Source: Streptomyces sp. 7-21
GTDB taxonomy: Bacteria; Actinomycetota; Actinomycetes; Streptomycetales; Streptomycetaceae
Direction of reading: 5' to 3'
DNA length: 64,000 bases
Assembly (NCBI RefSeq): GCF_016741785.1
Contig: NZ_JAERRL010000014.1
Span: 62,001 to 126,000 of the forward strand
Part shown: positions 16,888 through 23,913 of the stretch, in pieces
Position numbering within the stretch: the first letter of the stretch is position 1
Layout of the letters: each line of letters begins with the position of its first letter
Program-made: the position numbers and the translations under genes
The notes under the pieces: generated by a model
The model's input: the letters and a program-made list of their open reading frames with translations, nothing else
Told to the model about the DNA's origin: nothing
Databases searched by the model: none

Positions 16888-18273
16888 TCACACCCCCGCG
16901 TAGGCGGGCTGGCGGCCGCCGTCGCGCGGCTGGCGGGCCGGCGGGGCCGGCCGCCGGCCACCGCGGAGGTATACGGCCCAGGTCACCAGGGAGCACACCG
17001 CATAGAAGCCCAGGAAGGACACGAAGGCGCCGGTGCCGGTGCCGGCGGACTCGAAGGACTGGCGGAACGCCAGGTTGATGCCGAGGCCCCCGAGCGCGCC
17101 CACCGCGCCGATCAGCCCCACCCCCGCGCCGGACAGCCGTCGTGCGTAGGCGGCGGCCTCCTCGCCGGCCAGCCCCTTGGCCGCGGCCTTCGCGGCGTAG
17201 ATGCCGGGGATCATCTTGTAGGTGGAGCCGTTGCCGAGCCCGCTGAGCACGAACAGCGCGATGAAGCCGACGAGAAAGACCGGCAGGGACTCGCGGACCG
17301 AGGCCAGCACCACGATGCCCGCCGCGGCGGCCATGCCCGCGAACGTCGCCAGCGTGATCCTGGCGCCGCCCCAGCGGTCGGCCAGCGCCCCGCCGACCGG
17401 CCGGATCAGCGAGCCGAGCAGCGGCCCGAGGAACGTCACCGACGCCGCCTGGAGCGGCGTGCGGTCGAACTGGTTCTGGAGCACCAGGCCGAAGGCGAAG
17501 CTGTAGCCGATGAACGAGCCGAACGTGCCGATGTACAGGAACGACATGATCCAGGTGTGGCCGTCGGCGACGGACTCGCGGGCGGCGCCGGTGTCGTTGG
17601 TGACCGGCGCGAGATTGTCCATGTACCGCCAGGCGCAGGCGGCGGCCACGACGATCAGCGGCGCGTAGACGGCCAGCAGCACGCGGGGACGGCCCTCCCC
17701 CGCCACGGCGATCACCAGCAGGGCGACGAGCTGGATCACCGGCACCCCGACGTTGCCGCCGCCGGCGTTGAGCCCCAGCGCCCAGCCCTTGCGCCGCATC
17801 GGGAAGAAGGAGTTGATGTTGGTCATCGACGAGGCGAAGTTCCCGCCGCCGACGCCGGTGAGCATCGCCACCAGCAGGAACGTCGTGTACGAGGTGCCCG
17901 GCTCCATCACCAGCCAGGCAGCGGCGGTCGGCAGCAGCAGCAGCGACGCCGAGATCACCGTCCAGTTCCGCCCGCCGAAGCGGGCGACGGCGAACGTGTA
18001 CGGCACGCGGACGACCGCGCCGACGAGCGTGGCTACCGAGACGAGGAAGAACATCCCGGCCGGGTCGACGCCGTACTCCTCGCCCATGAAGAGCACGAGC
18101 ACCGACCAGAGCGTCCACACCGAGAAGCCGATGTGTTCGGCCAGGATCGAGAACCACAGGTTGCGGTGGGCGATCCGCTCGCCCCGCTCGGCCCAGAAGC
18201 GCTCGTCCTCCGGGTCCCACTCCTCGATCCAGCGGCCGCGCCGGCGGCGGGCTGTGGTCTGGAGGGCTGGCAT
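16888..18273 (-). CDS. narK: NarK-type nitrate/nitrite transporter
   Basis: A 461-residue MFS protein with about 12 membrane segments. Nitrate-signature stretches are GVGGGNFASSMTNINSFFP in TM5 and SGLGNGSTYKMIP in TM11, both holding the Gly/Asn pattern of nitrate porters. The N-terminus WIEEWDPEDERFWAERGERI is typical of actinobacterial NarK. It moves nitrate in and/or nitrite out across the membrane. No nitrate reductase gene is in the window; the upstream gene in the same direction (DUF1015) is unrelated. GGAGG sits 6 bases before the ATG. Confidence 0.92.
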   Translation of the reverse strand: MPALQTTARRRRGRWIEEWDPEDERFWAERGERIAHRNLWFSILAEHIGFSVWTLWSVLVLFMGEEYGVDPAGMFFLVSVATLVGAVVRVPYTFAVARFGGRNWTVISASLLLLPTAAAWLVMEPGTSYTTFLLVAMLTGVGGGNFASSMTNINSFFPMRRKGWALGLNAGGGNVGVPVIQLVALLVIAVAGEGRPRVLLAVYAPLIVVAAACAWRYMDNLAPVTNDTGAARESVADGHTWIMSFLYIGTFGSFIGYSFAFGLVLQNQFDRTPLQAASVTFLGPLLGSLIRPVGGALADRWGGARITLATFAGMAAAAGIVVLASVRESLPVFLVGFIALFVLSGLGNGSTYKMIPGIYAAKAAAKGLAGEEAAAYARRLSGAGVGLIGAVGALGGLGINLAFRQSFESAGTGTGAFVSFLGFYAVCSLVTWAVYLRGGRRPAPPARQPRDGGRQPAYAGV

Positions 18274-18428
18274 GGGGGGCCTCCACGGTGGTCGGGGGCT
18301 CCGCGCCCCGGCGGCGCGCGCGAAGCCTGCGTTGCCCCGACGCTAGGAAGGCCGCGTTTCATGGCTGTGGCATGAAGTGACACGGGCGAAACCTTGCGCT
18401 CACCCGGCACGCCGGGCGCGGGTGAGCG

Positions 18429-19433
18429 TCAGCGGTGCGCCCAGCCGGGCACGGCGACGGCCGGCAGCGGCGAGAAGCTCGTGCTCTTGGCGGGCATGCC
18501 GGTGCCGCTCGCAGCGCCCGACCAGATCTGCTCCCACGTCGGCGGCGGCAGCACCAGCCCCGCCTCGGCCGGCCCCGGCGGCCGGCTGGAGTAGCGCGGC
18601 TCGGGCTTGAGCCCCTGGTCCTCGCAGAGCACGGGGATCAGCACGTGGTCGCTGATCGCCGCGGGCAGCTCGGCCCATTCGGGCGGCATGAAGCGCAGCC
18701 GCCCGGCCATGGCGGCCGGCGAGATCTCCGTGATGTCCCAGCACTTGCCGCCGCCGGACAGCAGGAACGAGCCCTGCGCCGGGCGCGGCCGCAGGTGCGG
18801 CGGGTGGGGCGTGACGCGGGCGATGCGCGAGGCCGCGCGCACTGCCCGGCCGATGTCGAGCCCCGGCACGATCCGGTGGGTGGCGGCCAGGCGCAGCGGG
18901 AAGTGGCGGTGGTCCACGACGAGCGCCGGCAGCCGGTCGGCCGCGGCACCCGGGTGCGCCCGGTACCGCCGGCGCGCCGCCTCCAGCCGGTGGTGGCCGT
19001 CGGCGAGCAGCACGGGCGGCAGCGCCGGCGGGTGCTCCGACCACGCCGGATCGCACACCCACAGCCGCTGCACCCCGCCCTCAGGGGTGCGCTCCTCGGT
19101 GTCGGGCGGCCGGCTGATGGTGCGCTCCAGGCACTCCTGGAACGCGCCCAGGTCCGGGGCGGCCAGCAGCAGCGGCGGTGTGCCGTCGCGTTCCTCCAGC
19201 AGCCGGGTCTGCGTGCGCACGCCCACCTCGCCGACCTGCTGGTGGCGCAGCACGTGCCCGGTGTCCGGCCCGCGCAGGCTCAGCGCTCCGAGCATGCCGC
19301 GCTGCGCCACGTCCCCGCGGGGATCGCGGCGTTCCAGTACGTAGTAGCGGGGCTGTCCCGGCGCGTGCGCCCAGGAACTCTTCAGGGGGAGAAGCAGATC
19401 TGTCCGTGGGGCCGGGGTCCCGGGCGGGACCAT
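18429..19433 (-). CDS. Short DUF1015-family protein
   Basis: The 334-residue protein contains the family core: LLADGHHRLEAARRRYRAH (about 141-159), preceded by GMLGALSL and VLRHQQVG. It ends with MPAKSTSFSPLP, matching the family's C-terminal KST-F pattern. Normal DUF1015 proteins have about 400-420 residues and start with a PPYDV segment, which is missing here, so it is a shortened, divergent member. DUF1015 has no settled function; its fold is related to ParB/sulfiredoxin nucleotide-using proteins. It follows the ATP-grasp gene by 13 bases, so the two are an operon. It could act on the same product. Confidence 0.75.
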   Translation of the reverse strand: MVPPGTPAPRTDLLLPLKSSWAHAPGQPRYYVLERRDPRGDVAQRGMLGALSLRGPDTGHVLRHQQVGEVGVRTQTRLLEERDGTPPLLLAAPDLGAFQECLERTISRPPDTEERTPEGGVQRLWVCDPAWSEHPPALPPVLLADGHHRLEAARRRYRAHPGAAADRLPALVVDHRHFPLRLAATHRIVPGLDIGRAVRAASRIARVTPHPPHLRPRPAQGSFLLSGGGKCWDITEISPAAMAGRLRFMPPEWAELPAAISDHVLIPVLCEDQGLKPEPRYSSRPPGPAEAGLVLPPPTWEQIWSGAASGTGMPAKSTSFSPLPAVAVPGWAHR

Positions 19434-19446
19434 GCCGGGGAACAGC

Positions 19447-20772
19447 TCAGGCGGCAGTTTGCTCCTCCTTTGAGGAGGCGTCCGGTGCGGTGTCCGCGGC
19501 GGCCTCCGGGGCGGCCCGCCGGGGCGCTTCCGGGGAGGCGGACCCGTCCGTGCGTCCCAGGCCGGAGGGGGCGAGCGGCACCACCACCGGCCGCAGCAGG
19601 CCCAGCGCCTTGCTCAGCAGGGCGTCCAGCTCCGCGGGAGTGTCGGCGACGCCGCATACGGCGCCATGCCCGGCGACCCGGCTGGTGGTCTCCGGAACAT
19701 GGCCGCCTTCGGGAACGGTGATCTCCACGCGCGTCACACCGTCCAGCGCCCGCGCCTCGTCCACTCCCTCGACGGCCAGCAGACGGCCGGGAGGAAGGAC
19801 CGGGTACCGCACCCCCGCGTACCGCGCCGTGCCCGGCGCGGGCCGCGGCACCGGCAGGCCGAGGACCGTGCCGATGGTGAGGGCGGCGAGGTCGGTCCCG
19901 GTGGCGGCGAGCAACACGTCACTGATGTCGTCCGCGCCGGGGTGGGCGTGCGACTCGATGAGCCGCGGCCCGTCCTCGGTGAGGATCACTTCGGTCTGCG
20001 AGGGGCCCCAGCGGTGCCCGGCCGCCGTCAGCGTGACGGCCGCCAGCTCCCGGATGGCCGCGGCGGACTCCTCGTCGAGATCCGCCGGCAGGTCGTACCC
20101 GGTCTCCGCGTACGTCGGCGGCCCGGCCGTGTACTTCCGGGTGATGGCCAGGACGGTGTGCTCACCGTCCCGCGAGTGGGCCTCCACGCTGTACTCGGGT
20201 CCGGCGAAGAACTCCTCGACGATCAGCGCCGGCTCCGACGGCAGCCCGGCGGCCAGGACCGCCGCGTCCGCAGCACTGTGCAGGACGTGCACGTCCTGGC
20301 CACCGGAGCCGGTGCGTGGCTTGGCCACGCACGGGTAGCCGACGCGCTCGGCGATGGCCACCAGATGCGCGGCGTGGTCGCAGTGCTCGTACCGCACGGG
20401 GGAACGGGTGAGCTGGTTGACCTTGCCGCGCAGGGCCGCCTTGTCCGTGAGGTACGCGACGGCCGCATGGGGGTTGCCGGGGAGACGCAGCGCCTCGTTG
20501 GCGCGGGCCGCGGCGAGCGCGCTGGCCTCGGCGAAGCCGAAGACGGACGCGCGTGCCTGCGGGGCGCCGAGGTCGCTGAGCGTCCTCAGCAGCCGGGGAT
20601 GATCCGTCCAGTCGACCGCGACGGCCTCATCGGCGGCCCTGGCGGCCCGCCGGATGCCCGGATCCGACAGGTCAGGCGCCAGGACCAGCGCGCGTGCCCC
20701 GAGGGCACGCGCGGCCTCGACGACCGGCAGCCGGGGGCTGAGCAGGACTGCCAGGGGCTTCGGGGCGTTCAC
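19447..20772 (-). CDS. ATP-grasp ligase
   Basis: The 441-residue protein is a carboxylate-amine ligase of the ATP-grasp fold. After an N-terminal Rossmann-like part (LAVLLSPRLPVVEAARALGA) come LPGNPHAAVAYLTDKAALRG, then CVAKPRTGSGGQDVHVLHS (Lys and Gly-rich ATP loop), LIVEEFFAGPEYSVEAHS, and the metal-binding ending GPRLIESHAHPGADD. It resembles dipeptide-forming L-amino-acid ligases and the ATP-grasp enzymes of peptide clusters; the substrate is unknown. A Glu/Ala/Pro-rich tail of about 40 residues is dispensable-looking. GGAGGAGG precedes the GTG at 20770-20772. It lies 72 bases after the peptide gene. Confidence 0.88.
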   Translation of the reverse strand: MNAPKPLAVLLSPRLPVVEAARALGARALVLAPDLSDPGIRRAARAADEAVAVDWTDHPRLLRTLSDLGAPQARASVFGFAEASALAAARANEALRLPGNPHAAVAYLTDKAALRGKVNQLTRSPVRYEHCDHAAHLVAIAERVGYPCVAKPRTGSGGQDVHVLHSAADAAVLAAGLPSEPALIVEEFFAGPEYSVEAHSRDGEHTVLAITRKYTAGPPTYAETGYDLPADLDEESAAAIRELAAVTLTAAGHRWGPSQTEVILTEDGPRLIESHAHPGADDISDVLLAATGTDLAALTIGTVLGLPVPRPAPGTARYAGVRYPVLPPGRLLAVEGVDEARALDGVTRVEITVPEGGHVPETTSRVAGHGAVCGVADTPAELDALLSKALGLLRPVVVPLAPSGLGRTDGSASPEAPRRAAPEAAADTAPDASSKEEQTAA

Positions 20773-20844
20773 CCTGCCGCCTCCTCCATCTCCGTGCCCT
20801 TTCTCCGCGTAAGCCGACCGCCGTGAGGGGTGCGGTTGCGAGCT

Positions 20845-20982
20845 TTAGTCCCAGCCGCTCGTGAGGGGCTGTACCGCTGCCTCGGAGGCGGAACTGCTCC
20901 CCGGCTGGGCTGCCGACGCGACGCCGGCCGCCGCGGCTACCACAAGCACCGCTGAGACCACGCTCAGAACAATCTTCTTCAC
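20845..20982 (-). CDS. 45-residue exported peptide, possible precursor or signal
   Basis: The GTG start gives VKKIVLSVV, a hydrophobic alanine/valine core and ASAAQ, a good signal-peptidase site. A mature part of about 21 residues would remain, ending in AVQPLTSGWD. The start is fixed by GGAAGTAGGA on the minus strand at 20988-20997, five bases before the GTG. It is the first gene of a run with the ATP-grasp and DUF1015 genes and is divergent from two TrmB/LuxR-like regulators. I know no family for it. It could be a substrate for the ATP-grasp enzyme, a signal read by the regulators, or an unrelated secreted peptide. Confidence 0.6.
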   Translation of the reverse strand: MKKIVLSVVSAVLVVAAAAGVASAAQPGSSSASEAAVQPLTSGWD

Positions 20983-21143
20983 GGGTTTCCTACTTCCGTG
21001 TCCACTCAGCCGAACAACAGTGACATGCTGGTGCAGTTGATGCTCACAAGCATGGCAGGCCAAGTCGAGAGCGTACCTGTGGCATCATCTCGCCTGTCAG
21101 GTTGACGCCAGGGGCTGGCTGACGTCGTTCAAGGAAGTAGGAC
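20983..21143. promoter_or_regulatory. Divergent promoter region with paired identical ribosome-binding elements
   Basis: The 161-base gap separates the peptide gene from regulator 1. The ten bases GGAAGTAGGA occur at both edges: minus strand 20988-20997 for the peptide, plus strand 21133-21142 for the regulator, so the two form an inverted repeat. Between them CATGCT (21024-21029) and AGCATG (21049-21054) form an interrupted palindrome that could be an operator. No confident -10/-35 pair is visible. Confidence 0.45.
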
Positions 21144-22136
21144 GTGCAGGAATTCGGCGAAATAGACGCGAGAGCCGCACACGTCTACCGACTCCGTGTC
21201 ATCCACCCCACCGACTCCGTCGAGCAGATCGCCGCCCGTGCCGGTCTTACCCCGGAAGAGGCGGCCGATGCGGAGTCGCAGCTGTCCGCGCTCGGCCTGC
21301 TGCGTCCCTCGCCCTCCGGCGGCCAGGTCGCCGTCAGCCCCGAGACGGCCGCCGACACCCTGCTCGCCCCGCTGGAGCAGGAGATCCTCGAACGCCGGAT
21401 CAGCATGGCCGCAACCCGGGCGCGGCTGCACGCTCTCTCCGGTGACTACCTCGAGGCGCGCAGCATGCGCTCGGCCAAGACCAGCATCGAGGTGGTGGAG
21501 GGCACGGACAACACCCGTGCGGTCATCGATGACCTCGTCCGCACCTGCGTGGAGTCCCTGGACGCACTGGTGCCGGGACGCGGGCTGAGCGAGTCGGCGG
21601 TGAAGGCGGCGACCTCCAACGACCTGGAGATGCTGGAGCGGGGCGTGAAGATGCGCAGCCTGTTCCAGCACACGGCGCGGAAGAACCGCCTCCAGGTGCG
21701 GCACGTCGGTGTGCTGACGGCGGCGGGCGCCCAGGTGCGCTCCACGACCGTGCTGCCCTCACGCATGCAGATCTACGACCGCAGCTGCGCCGTGCTGCCG
21801 CTGGACCCCAGCCGCAGCACGGGCGCGGGCGCGGCGATCATCCGCGATCCCACGGTGCTGAGCTTCCTGCAGCGGCTGTTCGAGCACTACTGGGACCGGG
21901 CGGTGGACTTCACCGACGAGGAGCCGCGGTCCGCCCCCGGGCCGACGGAGATCGAGCACGACGTGCTGCTGCTGATGGCGGCGGGCAAGAAGGACGAGGC
22001 CATCGCCCACCAGCTGGGCATGTCGCCCCGCTCGGTCAGCCGGATCGTGGCCCGCCTGATGGAGCGGCTGGACGCGGCCAGCCGCTTCCAGGCGGGGGCG
22101 CGGGCCGCCATGAACGGGTGGCTCTCCGACATCTGA
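21144..22136 (+). CDS. TrmB/LuxR-like regulator, paralogue 1
   Basis: The 330-residue protein starts with a winged-helix-like part (HVYRLRVIHPTDSVEQIAAR, then LTPEEAADAESQLSALGLL). A central alpha-beta domain of about 200 residues follows, with EQEILERRISMAATRARLHA, TSIEVVEGTDNTRAVIDDL and the basic VKMRSLFQHTARK. A LuxR-type helix-turn-helix ends the protein (EHDVLLLMAAGKKDEAIAHQ, MSPRSVSRIVARLMERL). The middle resembles the sugar-binding/phospholipase-D-like domain of TrmB regulators, suggesting ligand sensing. The GTG at 21144-21146 follows GGAAGTAGGAC. It forms a pair with the next gene and faces the peptide operon. Confidence 0.8.
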   Translation: MQEFGEIDARAAHVYRLRVIHPTDSVEQIAARAGLTPEEAADAESQLSALGLLRPSPSGGQVAVSPETAADTLLAPLEQEILERRISMAATRARLHALSGDYLEARSMRSAKTSIEVVEGTDNTRAVIDDLVRTCVESLDALVPGRGLSESAVKAATSNDLEMLERGVKMRSLFQHTARKNRLQVRHVGVLTAAGAQVRSTTVLPSRMQIYDRSCAVLPLDPSRSTGAGAAIIRDPTVLSFLQRLFEHYWDRAVDFTDEEPRSAPGPTEIEHDVLLLMAAGKKDEAIAHQLGMSPRSVSRIVARLMERLDAASRFQAGARAAMNGWLSDI

Positions 22137-22235
22137 GGGCACGGTACGGAGGGTACGGGATGCCCCGGATCTCGGTAATCTTCAGCTCATCGTCCAACTG
22201 CCCGCTGGCGTGACAAGGTTGGTGGAGGCCTCTCA

Positions 22236-23234
22236 GTGCGGGACATCGGCGAAACCGCCATCGACGAGCTCGACGCCGTCGCGGTCCGCGTCTACCAGTT
22301 ACGCGTCGCCCATCCCACCGACCTGGTCAGCCAGCTCGCCGCCCGTGCCGGGCTGAGCCCGGAAGAGGTCTCGCACGCGGAGAAGCGGCTGTCCGGGCTG
22401 GGCCTGCTCCAGCCCTCCCCCGGCGGCGGCTGGGTCGCGGTCAGCCCGGAGGCCGCGGCGGAGTCGCTGCTCGCGCCGCTGGAGCAGGAGATCCTCCAGC
22501 GCCGCATCGCCATGGCCGCCACCCGGGAGCGCCTGCACGCCCTGTCCGGGGACTACCTGGAGGCGCGCAGCCTGCGGTCGGCACGGACGAGCATCGAGAT
22601 CATCGAGGACCTGGGCAACATCCGGGCCGTCATCGACGACCTGGCGCGCACCTGCACGACCAGCGTGGACGTGCTCGCCCCCGGCAGGCCCACCGAGGAG
22701 GGGGTGCGGGCCGCCGCCCCGCTGGACATGGAGGTGCTGGCGCGCGGCGTGCGGCTGCGGATGGTGTACCAGTACAGCGCGCGCGGGCACCGTTTCGTCG
22801 TGCAGCACGTCGAGCGCATCGTCGCCAAGGGCGCGCAGGTCAGGTGCGCCAGCGCGCTCGCCTCCCGGATGCTCATCTACGACGAGAGCTGCGCGCTGCT
22901 GCCGCTGGATCCTGGCGACGCCAGCAAGGGCGCCGCTCTGGTCCGGGACCCGTCCGTGCTCGGCTTTCTGTGCCTGCTGTTCTCGCACTACTGGGACACG
23001 GCGGAGGACTTCCTGTTCGCGGAGCGGCCGGAGCCGGGCGCGCCGCCGCGCGGCATGGAGCGGGACGTCCTGCTGCTGCTGGCGGCGGGCAAGACGAACG
23101 AGGCCATCGCCGAACAGCTGGGCGTCTCGCGCCGCTCCGTCAGCCGCCTCGTGGGGCGCCTGATGGACCGGCTCGGGGCGTCCAACCGCTTCCAGGCGGG
23201 GGCCAAGGCCGCGCACCTCGGCTGGCTGGCCTGA
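22236..23234 (+). CDS. TrmB/LuxR-like regulator, paralogue 2, with a TTA codon
   Basis: The 332-residue protein is closely related to the preceding one over its whole length; for example APLEQEIL-RRI-MAATR-RLHALSGDYLEARS is shared. It ends with the helix-turn-helix LGVSRRSVSRLVGRLMDRL. Codon 22 (22299-22301) is TTA, the leucine codon read by the bldA tRNA in Streptomyces, so its synthesis may depend on development. The GTG at 22236-22238 has GGAGG at 22224-22228. The gap of 99 bases to paralogue 1 has no hairpin. The sensing domain is less conserved than the ends, so the two may respond to different ligands. Confidence 0.8.
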   Translation: MRDIGETAIDELDAVAVRVYQLRVAHPTDLVSQLAARAGLSPEEVSHAEKRLSGLGLLQPSPGGGWVAVSPEAAAESLLAPLEQEILQRRIAMAATRERLHALSGDYLEARSLRSARTSIEIIEDLGNIRAVIDDLARTCTTSVDVLAPGRPTEEGVRAAAPLDMEVLARGVRLRMVYQYSARGHRFVVQHVERIVAKGAQVRCASALASRMLIYDESCALLPLDPGDASKGAALVRDPSVLGFLCLLFSHYWDTAEDFLFAERPEPGAPPRGMERDVLLLLAAGKTNEAIAEQLGVSRRSVSRLVGRLMDRLGASNRFQAGAKAAHLGWLA

Positions 23235-23247
23235 GCGCGGCCGCCGG

Positions 23248-23844
23248 TCAGGCGGGCGGCGACGCGAGTCCTCCGGCGCAGAACGCGGCGATCTGTTCCG
23301 TGAGCTGTTCCGGTGACGTGCCCGGCGCGTGCTGGGTGAGCAGGCCGAGCCCGTACATCAGCAGCACCCCGACCATGGCGCGGAACCGCAGCTCCCGCTC
23401 CTCGGCGGACAGGCCGGGCAGGGCGCGGGCCAGCTCCGCGCGGAAACGATCCTCCACCGGACCGGTGGCCCGCCGCACCGGCTCGGTGCCCTCGGACATC
23501 ACGCGGCTGACGAAGCGGGCGATCTGGTCCCCGCGCTCGCCCTCGGTCAGCCGGACGAACGGGCCGACGTAGGCCCGCGCTATCTCCAGGACCGTCGGCG
23601 CACCCGGCCGCGCCCGCAGCCGGTCCAGCTCCTCGGCCTGCCCCAGGAGAGCCGGACGGATGACACGCTCGGCGACGGCGTCCATCAATTCACGCTTCGA
23701 ACGGAAGTGGTAATTCACGGCCGCGAGGTTGGCTCCTGCCGCCTCAGTGATGTCCCGCGTCGACGTCGCGTGGAATCCGCGCTCGAGAAAGAGTCGCTCG
23801 GCAGCGGAGAGTAGCCGTTCTCGTGTAGTGGTGGTGCGCGTCAT
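23248..23844 (-). CDS. TetR-family repressor
   Basis: The 198-residue protein has the N-terminal TetR helix-turn-helix: TRERLLSAAERLFLERGFH, then TSTRDITEAAGANLAAVNYH and FRSKRELMDAVAER. The C-terminal ligand domain fits the QacR-like group. It is divergent from the MFS exporter with only 69 bases between starts, and a palindrome lies there, so it most likely represses both genes until a drug or metabolite binds. It converges with regulator 2, leaving a 13-base gap. Confidence 0.92.
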   Translation of the reverse strand: MTRTTTTRERLLSAAERLFLERGFHATSTRDITEAAGANLAAVNYHFRSKRELMDAVAERVIRPALLGQAEELDRLRARPGAPTVLEIARAYVGPFVRLTEGERGDQIARFVSRVMSEGTEPVRRATGPVEDRFRAELARALPGLSAEERELRFRAMVGVLLMYGLGLLTQHAPGTSPEQLTEQIAAFCAGGLASPPA

Positions 23845-23876
23845 GACCGCATGATGCTACCGTCTAAAACCACGTT

Positions 23877-23891
23877 TCAAACAGCGTTTGA
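23877..23891. promoter_or_regulatory. Candidate TetR operator
   Basis: TCAAAC-AGC-GTTTGA is a perfect 6-base inverted repeat between the TetR ATG (23844) and the exporter GTG (23914). Its size and position fit a TetR dimer. An overlapping GTTTCAAAC extends the symmetry on one side. Confidence 0.6.
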
Positions 23892-23913
23892 CAGAGCTGG
23901 AGGCCGGAGCGCC

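Noticed and set aside
16888-18273. Nitrate assimilation cluster
   Set aside because: Only the transporter is present. No nitrate or nitrite reductase gene lies in the window.
20845-20982. Lasso peptide or graspetide precursor
   Set aside because: The peptide has a Sec-type signal, no lasso leader motif, no cyclase or B protein nearby, and the core lacks the repeated Thr/Asp/Glu pattern of graspetides. A link with the ATP-grasp enzyme is kept only as a hypothesis.
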